DNA from: Alicyclobacillus sacchari
GTDB taxonomy: Bacteria > Bacillota > Bacilli > Alicyclobacillales > Alicyclobacillaceae
Assembly (NCBI RefSeq): GCF_004366795.1
Contig: NZ_SORF01000002.1
Location: 203,886-267,885, forward strand
Direction: 5' to 3'
DNA: 64,000 nt
Shown: positions 55,286-63,702 of the stretch, piece after piece
How positions within the stretch are numbered: the first letter of the stretch is position 1
Layout of the letters: each line of letters begins with the position of its first letter
Notes under the pieces: model-generated
Told to the model about the DNA's origin: nothing
Databases searched by the model: none
What the model saw: only the letters and a program-made list of their open reading frames with translations
Position numbers and translations under genes: made by a program

Positions 55286-56011
55286 CTACCAAAGCAGGTG
55301 TTCCAGACCATAGAGAACCTGGTTAAGCTCGATCACCTTGCGACACGCGAGGATGACGCCAGGCATAAAGCTTTCGCGACTTAACGAGTCGTGGCGAATC
55401 GTCAACGTTTCACCGACGCCCCCGAATATCACTTCCTGGTGCGCAACGAGTCCAGGCAGGCGCACACTATGGATCGGCACGTCGTAGTCGACGCCCATCG
55501 CGTCTCGTGTGCGCAACGAAGTCCCAGATGGCATGTCCAGTTTTTGCGCGTGGTGAAGTTCAATGATTTCCGCACGCTCCATCCAGTGTGCGGCCTCTTT
55601 TGCAAACCGCATCATCAACAGTGCGCCAATCGCGAAGTTCGGGCAAATCAGCCCGCCAAGTGACGACTTAGATGCCGTTGCTTGCCAACGCACAATATCA
55701 GCGTCACTGTAGCCAGTCGCACCGACCACTGGCCGGACGTTCGATGCGATGGCGAGATCGACATGCTGCACAACAGCGCTTGGCGTCGTCAAATCCAGCC
55801 AGACGTCTGGTTGTTCCGTATCAATGAGCGTTTGCGGGTCGCTATAAACTTGCCCGAACCTCTCCAATTGCGCTTGTACATCGTCACTCGCGCGATGTAC
55901 AAGCAAACCGGCGATGGCAAGACCATCCGCTGCTGTTATGGCCTGCACCGCCGTACTACCCATGCGTCCCGTCGCACCGGCGATGGCGACGCGTATTGGA
56001 TGCCCTGTCAC
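55286..56011 (-). CDS. dapB: 4-hydroxy-tetrahydrodipicolinate reductase
   Basis: NAD(P)H reduction in the lysine/diaminopimelate and dipicolinate pathway. 241 residues from the GTG at 56011, slightly short. IRVAIAGATGRMGSTAVQAI is the cofactor fold; VVGATGYSDADI; the catalytic block is IELHHAQKLDMPSGTSLRTRDAM in parts. AGGAAAG lies before the GTG; ATGs at 56050 and 56059 are alternatives, all inside the preceding TPR gene, which it overlaps by about 56 bases. Same order (mazG-like, dapB, bshA, cca, birA) as Bacillus. Confidence 0.93.
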   Translation of the reverse strand: MTGHPIRVAIAGATGRMGSTAVQAITAADGLAIAGLLVHRASDDVQAQLERFGQVYSDPQTLIDTEQPDVWLDLTTPSAVVQHVDLAIASNVRPVVGATGYSDADIVRWQATASKSSLGGLICPNFAIGALLMMRFAKEAAHWMERAEIIELHHAQKLDMPSGTSLRTRDAMGVDYDVPIHSVRLPGLVAHQEVIFGGVGETLTIRHDSLSRESFMPGVILACRKVIELNQVLYGLEHLLW

Positions 56012-56441
56012 AGCTTCTTTCCTCGCTCTCTGAATGACTGATTGGAGCATGTCTTGCATCAGCCCCAACCGTGGCGAGCAACTGGCTCGCTTCTGGATTG
56101 AGCGGATCGAGCACGGCTGCGTGGGCGAGTAAGCGAGTGGCCCAAGCGTGACGTCCCCGCACGATGGCGCGGCGGGCGACGGCAACGAGCCGCGACGCAT
56201 GCACAGATTGCCAGTGCTCAGCGTAGAATCGGTTGCCTGCGGCAATCTGGGCGGCCTTTCTAGCCCAATGGTCAGCCAAACGCAATCGATCGTTGCGACG
56301 TGCCGTGATCGATCCGCGATAATACAGTTCCGGGTTTCCTGGGTTCGCCAAAATGGCGCGTGCGAACGCATCGAGCGCTGCGTCATATAATCCTAGATAA
56401 ACGTACGCATACGCCGATTGAACAAACCGCTTCTCGTCCAT
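55956..56441 (-). CDS. Small TPR-like protein
   Basis: 161 residues, helical repeats: FVQSAYAYVYLGLYDAALDAFARAIL (parts), NPELYYRGSITARRNDRL, HAWATRLLAHAAVLDPLNPEASQLL. The C-terminal 35 residues are Ser/Arg-rich and overlap dapB in another frame, so the last part may be under dual constraint or simply non-conserved. GGAGGTGATTTCC precedes the ATG at 56441. Function unknown. Confidence 0.7.
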   Translation of the reverse strand: MDEKRFVQSAYAYVYLGLYDAALDAFARAILANPGNPELYYRGSITARRNDRLRLADHWARKAAQIAAGNRFYAEHWQSVHASRLVAVARRAIVRGRHAWATRLLAHAAVLDPLNPEASQLLATVGADARHAPISHSESEERSCDRASNTRRHRRCDGTHG

Positions 56442-56510
56442 GGAAATCACCTCCGTCCATCGTACGGAGGCATGCCGGACAAGGTGTGTACCACTGCCTA
56501 AAACCGCTGG

Positions 56511-56843
56511 TTAAAGCTGTTTCGGATCCTCAATGCGCGTCCAGCGATCTTTATCGCGCGTTTCAAACTTCTCCATGACCGCCATAAACGCCTTCTCCAT
56601 GTCGATCTCCAGCCTATTGGCAAGACAGGTAAGGACGAACAACAGATCTCCCAATTCAAGTGCGATATCGCCTTCCGGTTCGTCTTGCTTCTTTGGCTTC
56701 TCGCCATAGTGATGGTTGATCTCCCGTGCCAGCTCGCCCAACTCCTCGGCCAACCGAACAACCAGCGTCATCGGCTGAAAGTAACCTTCGCGAAATTGAC
56801 GGATGTACTCGTCCACGCGGGTCTGTACTTCCTGCAGTTGCAT
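56511..56843 (-). CDS. MazG-like nucleotide pyrophosphohydrolase (YpjD type)
   Basis: 110 residues. EELGELAREI and ELGDLLFVLTCLAN form the four-acid Mg site of the MazG superfamily; TRIEDPKQL at the end. Predicted to hydrolyse aberrant nucleoside triphosphates. AAGGGGGGAGGG precedes the ATG at 56843. Like ypjD in B. subtilis it leads the dapB-bshA-cca-birA run. Confidence 0.92.
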   Translation of the reverse strand: MQLQEVQTRVDEYIRQFREGYFQPMTLVVRLAEELGELAREINHHYGEKPKKQDEPEGDIALELGDLLFVLTCLANRLEIDMEKAFMAVMEKFETRDKDRWTRIEDPKQL

Positions 56844-56979
56844 CGTCCCTCCCCCCTTGACTCTTCATTATAACGGACAAGCCTGCCCAAACATAAAAGT
56901 GCCTGCTTGTCATAAGCATGTAAGGACGATTTTGGACCAGCCCGGCATGCCGACTGGTTGCCAAGAAGGAGTGAATCGT

Positions 56980-58251
56980 TTGGTCAAAGAAAAAAAGGGG
57001 CGAGTTTTCACGGTCATCCTGGCGACCATGGCTGTCATCTTTACGCTCGCCCTCGTCGTCTATCCGAAAGCAGGCTATGAAGCGGGTATGGAAGGATTGA
57101 AAGTCTGTTGGGAGATTATCATCCCGTCGCTACTCCCGTTTTTCATCGTCTCCGAGTTGTTGTTGGGCTTGGGCGTGGTAAGAGGCTTTGGCGTGTTACT
57201 CGAACCTCTCATGCGTCCGTTGTTCAGCGTTCCTGGCGTTGGCGCGTTCGCCCTGTCCATGGGATTAGCCGCGGGTTACCCGATGGACGCCGTGATCACC
57301 GCCCGCTTCCGTGAGACGAACCAATGCACAAGAATTGAAGGGGAGCGGTTGCTTGCCTTCACGAACACGGCCGATCCGCTGTTTATGTTTGGCGCGGTCG
57401 CGGTCGGTATGTTCAAGTCGCCAGCCCTGGGCGGTCTGCTCGCTCTGGCACACTATATTTCATCTTTTCTCGTGGGCGTGGCATTTAAGTTTTGGGGCCG
57501 CAAGGATCCCACGCATCTGAAAGAGGTGCAGGAGCGTGGGGAGATCCGCGCCAAAGGCAACATCCTGGTGCGTGCGTTCCACGAAATGTTGGCGGCGCGC
57601 GAACAGGATGGTCGTCCTTTTGGCAAACTGCTGGGCAATGCCGTGAGTGAGTCGGTCCAGACCATTCTCATGATCTCCGGGTTTATTGTGTTTTTCGCGG
57701 TGCTCATCGAAATCCTTCACATCAGCGGCATCATGGCCGTGATCGGATGGCCGGTCGCTCTGATTTACCACGTATTCCACATCCACGGCGGGCTCGTAGG
57801 ACCGACCCTGGCTGGAGCGCTCGAACTGGACATCGGCAGTGCCCAAGCCGCAGCCGTCCATGCGCCGCTGTTGCAGCGCCTCGCCCTTGTCAGCGGCATT
57901 ATCGCCTGGAGTGGCCTGAGCGTACATGCGCAGGTAGCAAGCGTATTAACCAACACCGACATTCGCATGAAACCGTATTTTATCGCGCGTTTTCTACACG
58001 CATTTCTTGCCGCGCTCATCACGGTTGTTCTCTATCTGTCTGGCATGGGTCGCGAAGCCGCACGCGCCATGGCCCCTCTGACAGAGCGCACGGCCGTCAT
58101 GACGGCGGAAGGAACGCACTCGTTTTGGCAAATTGCATCGTCTGGCCTATCTCTGTGGTTGATAGGATTGGTCGTCTTGCTTGCGTGCTCGTTTGTCTTC
58201 GCAATGGCAAAGCGCCTGCGCATCATCCGCTTTTACGCACGCATCAAGTAA
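56980..58251 (+). CDS. ylbJ: YlbJ-like sporulation integral membrane protein
   Basis: 423 residues, about 9-10 membrane helices. SLLPFFIVSELLLGLGVVRGFGVLLEPLMRPLF (in parts), MGLAAGYPMDAVITARFRE, LAFTNTADPLFMFGAVAVGMF and the C-terminal AWSGLSVHAQVAS are typical of YlbJ, needed for spore cortex formation; the nucleoside-recognition (Gate) fold suggests transport. Start TTG at 56980 with AAGGAG upstream; a GTG at 56971 is too close. Divergent from the mazG-like gene. Confidence 0.88.
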   Translation: MVKEKKGRVFTVILATMAVIFTLALVVYPKAGYEAGMEGLKVCWEIIIPSLLPFFIVSELLLGLGVVRGFGVLLEPLMRPLFSVPGVGAFALSMGLAAGYPMDAVITARFRETNQCTRIEGERLLAFTNTADPLFMFGAVAVGMFKSPALGGLLALAHYISSFLVGVAFKFWGRKDPTHLKEVQERGEIRAKGNILVRAFHEMLAAREQDGRPFGKLLGNAVSESVQTILMISGFIVFFAVLIEILHISGIMAVIGWPVALIYHVFHIHGGLVGPTLAGALELDIGSAQAAAVHAPLLQRLALVSGIIAWSGLSVHAQVASVLTNTDIRMKPYFIARFLHAFLAALITVVLYLSGMGREAARAMAPLTERTAVMTAEGTHSFWQIASSGLSLWLIGLVVLLACSFVFAMAKRLRIIRFYARIK

Positions 58252-58311
58252 TCTGCCAAGCGCACCAAACAACACGTCCAACGCGTTGCACTGAAACAGC
58301 ATCCGCATACG

Positions 58312-58344
58312 AAACCGGCGCTCAGGTGACGAGTCGCCGGTTTT
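58312..58344 (+). terminator. ylbJ terminator
   Basis: AAACCGGCG (58312-58320) pairs with CGCCGGTTT (58335-58343), 14-base loop, ending in TTTT. 60 bases past the ylbJ stop. Confidence 0.8.
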
Positions 58345-58436
58345 CGCATGGCTATTCAAGCGTAAAAAGCGGAACACTTGGACGTAAAGCCACACGCTCA
58401 GGATCCGCGTGCGCCAGCGCACCATCGCGCAGCGAA

Positions 58437-58471
58437 AGGCGAACCTAGGGAGATTTTCCCCAGGTTCGCCT
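58437..58471 (-). terminator. uppP terminator
   Basis: AGGCGAACCT (58437-58446) pairs with AGGTTCGCCT (58462-58471) with further inner GGG/CCC pairing. On the minus strand TTTC follows. The 90 bases between this and the ylbJ terminator show nothing recognisable. Confidence 0.75.
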
Positions 58472-58496
58472 GCCTGGCCACGGATGCCGTGTATAC

Positions 58497-59306
58497 TTAG
58501 TGCAAAAGCGGCGGAAACCAGCGGTGACCGACCAACTGATCGTATAGAATGAAAGCCGCAATGGCGAACGTGTACACGGCGAACACGCGCATTTTGCAAC
58601 GCGCCACCAACCACGTCGTCCAGCGAACGGAAAAATACCCTGCGACCGCCGCCGCCAGTGCGCCCAAAAGCATTTCCCCCCACGGCAAGTTCAACGCCTG
58701 CGCAGGTGCCTCGACAATATCATCCAGCTTGACCAGTGTGCCACCGAGAATCGCCGGGATCGACAACAAGAAGGAAAAACGTGTCGCTGCCATGCGGTCC
58801 ATTCCGCGCCACAATCCGCCGGCGATGGTCAACCCGGAACGGGATAGTGCTGGCAAAATCGCGATGCCCTGCAGTGTGCCGATCCAAAGGCTGTCGGCCA
58901 GTGACATCGACGACTCCGTCTTTGGCCCGGCCTGAATGGAGTCGATCCACCACAAGATGATGCCCGTGACCACGAATTCGAGACCAATCGTCACGCCCGA
59001 CTCAAACAGGTTGTCAAACCATTCTTCACACAGTGCTCCAATCACGGCAGTTGGCAGCAACGCCACCAGCACCATCCACGTCACGCGAGACCTCGGATGC
59101 TTCCACAACCAAATGACCTCTTTGCGCATTGCGTATGCCACTGCCGCCAACGTTCCGATGTGCAGAAGCAGGATGAACAAGGTATCCTGTTCCACTTGCA
59201 CGTGCATCAGTTTTTCAAACAAGACAATATGGCCGGAACTGCTGATGGGCAAAAATTCCGTGATCCCTTGCACAATTCCCATGATCACTGCTTGAAGTGC
59301 GGTCAT
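58497..59306 (-). CDS. uppP: Undecaprenyl-diphosphatase
   Basis: Integral membrane phosphatase recycling the undecaprenyl carrier for cell-wall synthesis; overexpression gives bacitracin tolerance (BacA). 269 residues, about 8 helices. Motifs VQGITEFLPISSSGHIVLFEKL (parts) and GIAILPALSRSGLTIAGGLWRG supply the catalytic Glu, Ser and Arg. AAGGAGGATG precedes the ATG at 59306. Divergent from the YkvI-like gene. Confidence 0.95.
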   Translation of the reverse strand: MTALQAVIMGIVQGITEFLPISSSGHIVLFEKLMHVQVEQDTLFILLLHIGTLAAVAYAMRKEVIWLWKHPRSRVTWMVLVALLPTAVIGALCEEWFDNLFESGVTIGLEFVVTGIILWWIDSIQAGPKTESSMSLADSLWIGTLQGIAILPALSRSGLTIAGGLWRGMDRMAATRFSFLLSIPAILGGTLVKLDDIVEAPAQALNLPWGEMLLGALAAAVAGYFSVRWTTWLVARCKMRVFAVYTFAIAAFILYDQLVGHRWFPPLLH

Positions 59307-59482
59307 CCCAACATCCTCCTTGCGCGCCGCCGCAGCGCGAATGTACGGTCTATTCGGTCCAACCCGCCCAGGCTTGGACACGCAGTAGATGTATATTGGC
59401 GGCCCGCTTGGAACATGTCCACGAGGTCATGATTCTGCGAGTGTGTCCATATACATGCAGAAGGATTTGGGAGGGATGGACA

Positions 59483-60526
59483 ATGCGATCGCGATGGCTG
59501 ACCTTGCAGGTTGCATGCGTATACATTGGCACGGTCGTAGGTGCGGGCTTTGCTTCGGGGCGGGAAATCTACCAATTTTTCGCGCAGTACGGCATTGTCG
59601 CCTACGCATCCATCGGGCTTGTCACCCTCCTGTTCGCTTGGCTGGGTTATCGTTTGATGGCCTTGGGCGCAAAACTCGGCGCCCAATCATTTCGCGATCT
59701 GACCACCTACGTGTTCCCGCCGCGGCTTGCACAGGCGATGGACGGCGTGGTTTTGATGATGTTGTTTGGCACAACCGTGGCCATGCTCGCAGGCACAGGA
59801 GAACTGTTTCGCGAACGCCTTGGCCTGCCGTTTTCGTTCGGCGTGGCAGTTGGCATCGTGGTCACGATGTGGACGATGATGTTTGGCATGAATGGGTTGC
59901 TGAAAGTCAATAGCTTTATCGTACCGTCGCTGACGGCGTTTGTCCTGTTTGTCACGCTACACACTGCCATGTACGGAGACGGCTTTGCACATGCGTTGCA
60001 CCCACCGGGAATCGCGAACCAATTCGGGCTGCCGGTATGGGTAAACGCACTGCTGTACGCCGCGTTGAACATCGGTTTGTCCATTGGAGTACTCGTTCCG
60101 TTAGGGGGCCAAATCCGCTCCCGCAAAGTGCTCTCGCAAGGAGCCCTGCTTGGGGCACTTGGATTAGGCGGTCTACTTGCCTGTGTCGCCTTCTGCCTGT
60201 TCGCCTACATGCCCGGGATTCGTGCATACGCCATTCCGATGGGCTATATTGCCGCGCAGTTTCCGACATGGCTGACAGCCCTGTTCATCGCCGTCCTCTT
60301 TGGGGAAATATACTCGACTCTCGTCGGCAACATCTACAGCATGGCGGCCACCATCGCGCGATCGCGCCGTCAAGTATTGCTGGCAAGTCTTGTCACGCTT
60401 GTCGTGGCAGGACTGTTGAGCCACTTCGGCTTCCGCGCCATCGTTGCATATGCGTATACCGCATTCGGCTGGATCTCGCTCTGGTTCTTGACCATGCTGA
60501 TCATTGCGCGTGTGCGATTGCGGTAA
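59483..60526 (+). CDS. YkvI-family membrane protein (APC-like transporter)
   Basis: 347 residues, about 10 membrane helices. The start VACVYIGTVVGAGFASGREIYQFFAQYG has the unwound helix 1 (GTVVGAGFASG) of the APC/LeuT fold. MMLFGTTVAMLAGTGELFRE and YSTLVGNIYSMAATI follow the YkvI pattern. Substrate unknown. GGGAGGGATGG precedes the ATG at 59483. The frame is open upstream to 59297 without support. Confidence 0.85.
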   Translation: MRSRWLTLQVACVYIGTVVGAGFASGREIYQFFAQYGIVAYASIGLVTLLFAWLGYRLMALGAKLGAQSFRDLTTYVFPPRLAQAMDGVVLMMLFGTTVAMLAGTGELFRERLGLPFSFGVAVGIVVTMWTMMFGMNGLLKVNSFIVPSLTAFVLFVTLHTAMYGDGFAHALHPPGIANQFGLPVWVNALLYAALNIGLSIGVLVPLGGQIRSRKVLSQGALLGALGLGGLLACVAFCLFAYMPGIRAYAIPMGYIAAQFPTWLTALFIAVLFGEIYSTLVGNIYSMAATIARSRRQVLLASLVTLVVAGLLSHFGFRAIVAYAYTAFGWISLWFLTMLIIARVRLR

Positions 60527-60547
60527 ATTGCCCCAAACCCGTATAAT
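60518..60547 (+). promoter_or_regulatory. Candidate promoter of the YitT-family gene
   Basis: TTGCGG (60518-60523), 18 bases, TATAAT (60542-60547). The -35 overlaps the end of the YkvI-like gene. Confidence 0.5.
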
Positions 60548-60607
60548 ACCATGGAACTCGGGTGACATTGTCTCGGTGACGAGCGATGTATCAAAGGAGT
60601 CCAGAGG

Positions 60608-61480
60608 ATGGTTCAAAAATCGATCCAATGGTTCATGATTGTCCTTGGCGCATTCATTTATTCCCTAGGTCTTAATGGCTTTCTTGTCGCCAACCACCTC
60701 GCGGAAGGCGGCTTCGTCGGTGTCTCGTTGCTGCTCTTGTACAAGTTGCATATTCAGGTTGGCGTGTCGTTCTTCATCTTGAACATTCCGTTGCTCATCG
60801 TCGCGTGGCGCTTGTTCGGGCATGAATTCGTCCTCAAAACGGCACTCGGGGTCATTGGTGTGTCGGTATTTAGTGAAGCGACGAGGCGTCTCCAAGTGCC
60901 GACACACGACCCACTACTCGCCGCGCTCTACGCCGGCGTGATTACAGGAATTGGCCTTGGCCTCATCTTTCGCACGGGCGGAACGACCGGCGGTTCCGAC
61001 ATCATCGCGCGCATCCTTCGCCATTACCGAGGGCTGGGCATGGGCAAAACGCTCTTTGCCATCGACTTTATCGTCATTCTGCTTGTCATGGTGATCATCG
61101 GCAAGGAAGTCGCGATGTACTCATTGGTCGCGTTGTTTGTGTCAAGCCGCGTGATCGATTTCGTTATTGAAGGGGCTTCGAGTGGACGGGCGGTCATGAT
61201 TGTGTCGGACAAACACGAGGAAATTGCCGACGAAATTCACAAACAGTTGGATCGCGGTACAACGTTACTGCAGGCGCGCGGCGGCTACACGGGCACTGCC
61301 CGACAGGTCATCTATTGTGTCGTGTCGCGCGAAGAAGTGATGCGCGTACAACGAATTATCTCCATGATCGATCCAACTGCGTTCGTGACCGTGAACCCTG
61401 TGCACGAAGTGCTCGGAGAAGGCTTTACATACGACAGCGAACCCTCGTCGATCTCGCGCCGCCGCCGCAAATTGTTTTAA
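60608..61480 (+). CDS. YitT-family membrane protein (DUF161/DUF2179)
   Basis: 290 residues. Five or so membrane helices in the first 190 residues (FMIVLGAFIYSLGLNGFLV, GVSFFILNIPLLIVAWRLFG, LYAGVITGIGLGLIFRTGGTTGGSDI), then a cytosolic DUF2179 domain (GRAVMIVSDKHEEIADEIH, TTLLQARGGYTG, VIYCVVSREEVMRVQRII). Related to YpjC, which in Bacillus lies near ypjD-dapB. Function unknown. AAAGGAG precedes the ATG at 60608. Confidence 0.9.
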   Translation: MVQKSIQWFMIVLGAFIYSLGLNGFLVANHLAEGGFVGVSLLLLYKLHIQVGVSFFILNIPLLIVAWRLFGHEFVLKTALGVIGVSVFSEATRRLQVPTHDPLLAALYAGVITGIGLGLIFRTGGTTGGSDIIARILRHYRGLGMGKTLFAIDFIVILLVMVIIGKEVAMYSLVALFVSSRVIDFVIEGASSGRAVMIVSDKHEEIADEIHKQLDRGTTLLQARGGYTGTARQVIYCVVSREEVMRVQRIISMIDPTAFVTVNPVHEVLGEGFTYDSEPSSISRRRRKLF

Positions 61481-61532
61481 CAAGTAGCTGTAGCGTCAGC
61501 CGTTCGCAGCAAGTGCCGGATGATCACGAAAA

Positions 61533-61558
61533 AGGTGTCCAGCTGCCGCCGGACACCT
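61533..61558 (-). terminator. ypiB terminator
   Basis: AGGTGTCC (61533-61540) pairs with GGACACCT (61551-61558), 10-base loop. On the minus strand TTTTTCG follows; 33 bases after the ypiB stop. Confidence 0.8.
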
Positions 61559-61590
61559 GCATGGCACGGATGTCGTTTTATCACAATACG

Positions 61591-62163
61591 TTAAAAAGAT
61601 GTAGCGGCTGTCAGCTCGCCTTGGTCAAAAGCGATGAGGCGCTGGCTTGCGATGAGAAACGCCGCCCGGTCGCCAGAGTCCAGCGCGTCGTCGACTGCGC
61701 GCATTAATTCCTCCCGGCGGTGTGCGCGCAAGGCCTGGTCAATGACCCACTCGGCCTGCAAGGACAGCATTTCGCGAATCGCCGGGTCCATGTCGGTGCG
61801 CACAGGTTCTTCGAGAACCGACGCAAACTCAGGGCAGGATGAACGGTCTTTGAAGAATAGTCCTACATAGATGTCTTCATCTGGGTGCTGATACAGATCC
61901 ATAAACGCCTGTTCTACGTCGGTTGTCACCGGCTTATTGCGGCGATAGTAGCGGAAAGGAGCGACATGCACACACGTTGTCGAGACGACGATGACGCGCG
62001 AAAAGTGACGGAAGTTATCGACGAAATGAACGCGTTGCAACACGTTTTCACGCGTCATCATATAGCGCAGCAGCATTTCCGCCTCACGACTTTGCAAATC
62101 GTAATTGGCCAGAAACCAGCGCAGAAAATGTTTCTTTTCAGCAACGGTCACGATGGTTCCCAT
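61591..62163 (-). CDS. ypiB: UPF0302 protein YpiB
   Basis: 190 residues, similar to B. subtilis YpiB: TVAEKKHFLRWFLANYDL, REAEMLLRYMM, VHFVDNFRHFSRVIVVST, VAPFRYYRRN and DEDIYVGLFF. The C-terminal part holds the IDEAL-like region RREELMRAVDDALDSGDRAAFLIASQRL in parts. GGAGGAGAATGG precedes the ATG at 62163 (ATG 62169 is too close). Bacillus YpiB is linked to envelope control; role here unproven. Confidence 0.85.
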   Translation of the reverse strand: MGTIVTVAEKKHFLRWFLANYDLQSREAEMLLRYMMTRENVLQRVHFVDNFRHFSRVIVVSTTCVHVAPFRYYRRNKPVTTDVEQAFMDLYQHPDEDIYVGLFFKDRSSCPEFASVLEEPVRTDMDPAIREMLSLQAEWVIDQALRAHRREELMRAVDDALDSGDRAAFLIASQRLIAFDQGELTAATSF

Positions 62164-62316
62164 AGCCATTCTCCTCCCTGCTTCACGAAGTCTCCGAAGC
62201 GTCCAGCGAGCAGCACCAGCAAACTTAAGAATTGTTTGTTCATTCTATTCGGTGGCTTTGCCTTCTTTTCCTGCACTCGTCGCTTTTTCACGAGTTTGCA
62301 AAAGTGCCGTGGCCAT
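62164..62316. other. Gap between the XPB N-terminal gene and ypiB
   Basis: No supported gene. A 32-codon frame (62148-62246, minus strand) with a hydrophobic start lacks a ribosome binding site and overlaps ypiB. The ypiB ribosome binding site is at the left end. Confidence 0.5.
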
Positions 62317-63702
62317 TTACGAGCCGATCCCGGCCGCATGGATACCTCCTCGTCCCCCCCACTCCGCGAGCATGCGGTCGACGTTGGCAGGTATCGGTGC
62401 CATCCCACGCGTGGCCAACAACGCACGCCACGCCTCGAAATCTCGCCCAAGCGACAAGCCTCGTTCGACCGTCCTGTCGAGGATGCGATAAACGCGCAGT
62501 GCCCCGCTGCTCTTCAACTCCGCAAATTCGGCAATTTGAGCCTCCATGCGGGCATCTGGCAGCATCACGACGATCTCAAAGTTAGGCTGCACAACCAGAG
62601 CCGCTTGCTGGTAAGTTAGCTCGTCTGGCAAATCGGCTTCGTCCTGTGTTAGTAATTCTTGACCGAGTTTCGTGATTTGAAACCATCGCTCCCCCGATTC
62701 GTCATCATATCCAAGTCTCGCCACGCCCAGGTGGATTAACATCTTCACGATTCGCTTATCCCACACGTCCTTCGGTTCGTCGTAATAGAAGGCTTTCACC
62801 TGCGGTGCACAAACCGCGTACAGGGAGGCGCTTGAAGTCCAGTCGTCCGCCAGCAGCAAGATGGTCGCGATGATATCGTAGAGGCGCGGGATGGGACGCC
62901 GATACGTCCGCATATAAAACTGCAACAGCCTTCGCAATTGTGCCTTGCGTCCCAGCGAGAGAAAATCGGACAGGCGAGCGGGATCGACGGTCAACCGTTC
63001 ATCTTGGCGCTCGACGACCATCCCTTCGTCATAGGCGAAGTCGTACAGCAGCGCGAGGCGATCCGGGTAATCGTACGTGCGGCGCCCATAGCCAAACCGC
63101 CATTGTGGCAGCTCGGTGGGCTCCTCGACCTCAAAGAGTTCCATCAACTGTAGCACGTGCCGTTTATACATGGCTCCGCTCGCCGTCAATCGCACGTCGC
63201 GCTGTTGCACGTACTGTAACAAGGTGTGCAGATCGTTGAGCGCCGCCATTCCTTCATCCACTTGCACGAGCGGATCGTCCCCACGTACCTGAATCTCACC
63301 GCGCCAGTGGCGATGGAAATGTTCCCGCAAAGCGATTTGCATATCCTTGGGGACGATGTAACTGTGCCGACGCGGAGAGTCGTTTTGCAAAAACAACCAG
63401 CCTTGCGATAAAGCCCGCTTGAGACAGTGGGATGTATCGTCGCCAGCAAACGCCAGGAGATATTCCATTTCCTCCTTGGCAAACGTGTTGCGTCTATGCA
63501 AGGCGATCCGCCTGAGCGAAACGCCCCATTCTTCGTGCCACCTGTCGAATTGTTCGGCCAGACATAGAGGATTTCGCAGCGACTCCAAAATCGACTGCAC
63601 GAGATCGAGCTTCGAGTACATCGTGCACGATAGCTGCAAGCTCCGGGCAATGGCTTGCAACGTTGAAATGGAAGCATGATTTAGGCACTCACTCAGTCGC
63701 AT
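62317..63702 (-). CDS. XPB/Ssl2 N-terminal-like, helicase-associated protein
   Basis: 461 residues. The layout follows the helicase XPB/Ssl2 N-terminal family (PF13625-like): an N-terminal helical region (LSECLNHASISTLQAIARSL, WGVSLRRIALHRRNTFAKEEMEYLL), a middle region, and a C-terminal VVQPNFEIVVMLPDARMEAQIAEFAEL with VYRILDRTVERGLSLGRDFEAW. No helicase motifs. Overlaps the end of the XPB helicase gene by 10 bases, so the pair is coupled and probably forms one machine for DNA repair or transcription. Confidence 0.78.
   Translation of the reverse strand: MRLSECLNHASISTLQAIARSLQLSCTMYSKLDLVQSILESLRNPLCLAEQFDRWHEEWGVSLRRIALHRRNTFAKEEMEYLLAFAGDDTSHCLKRALSQGWLFLQNDSPRRHSYIVPKDMQIALREHFHRHWRGEIQVRGDDPLVQVDEGMAALNDLHTLLQYVQQRDVRLTASGAMYKRHVLQLMELFEVEEPTELPQWRFGYGRRTYDYPDRLALLYDFAYDEGMVVERQDERLTVDPARLSDFLSLGRKAQLRRLLQFYMRTYRRPIPRLYDIIATILLLADDWTSSASLYAVCAPQVKAFYYDEPKDVWDKRIVKMLIHLGVARLGYDDESGERWFQITKLGQELLTQDEADLPDELTYQQAALVVQPNFEIVVMLPDARMEAQIAEFAELKSSGALRVYRILDRTVERGLSLGRDFEAWRALLATRGMAPIPANVDRMLAEWGGRGGIHAAGIGS

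Noticed and set aside
62148-62246. 32-codon minus-strand frame with a hydrophobic N-terminus before ypiB
   Set aside because: No ribosome binding site at usable distance and overlap with ypiB; not enough support for a gene.
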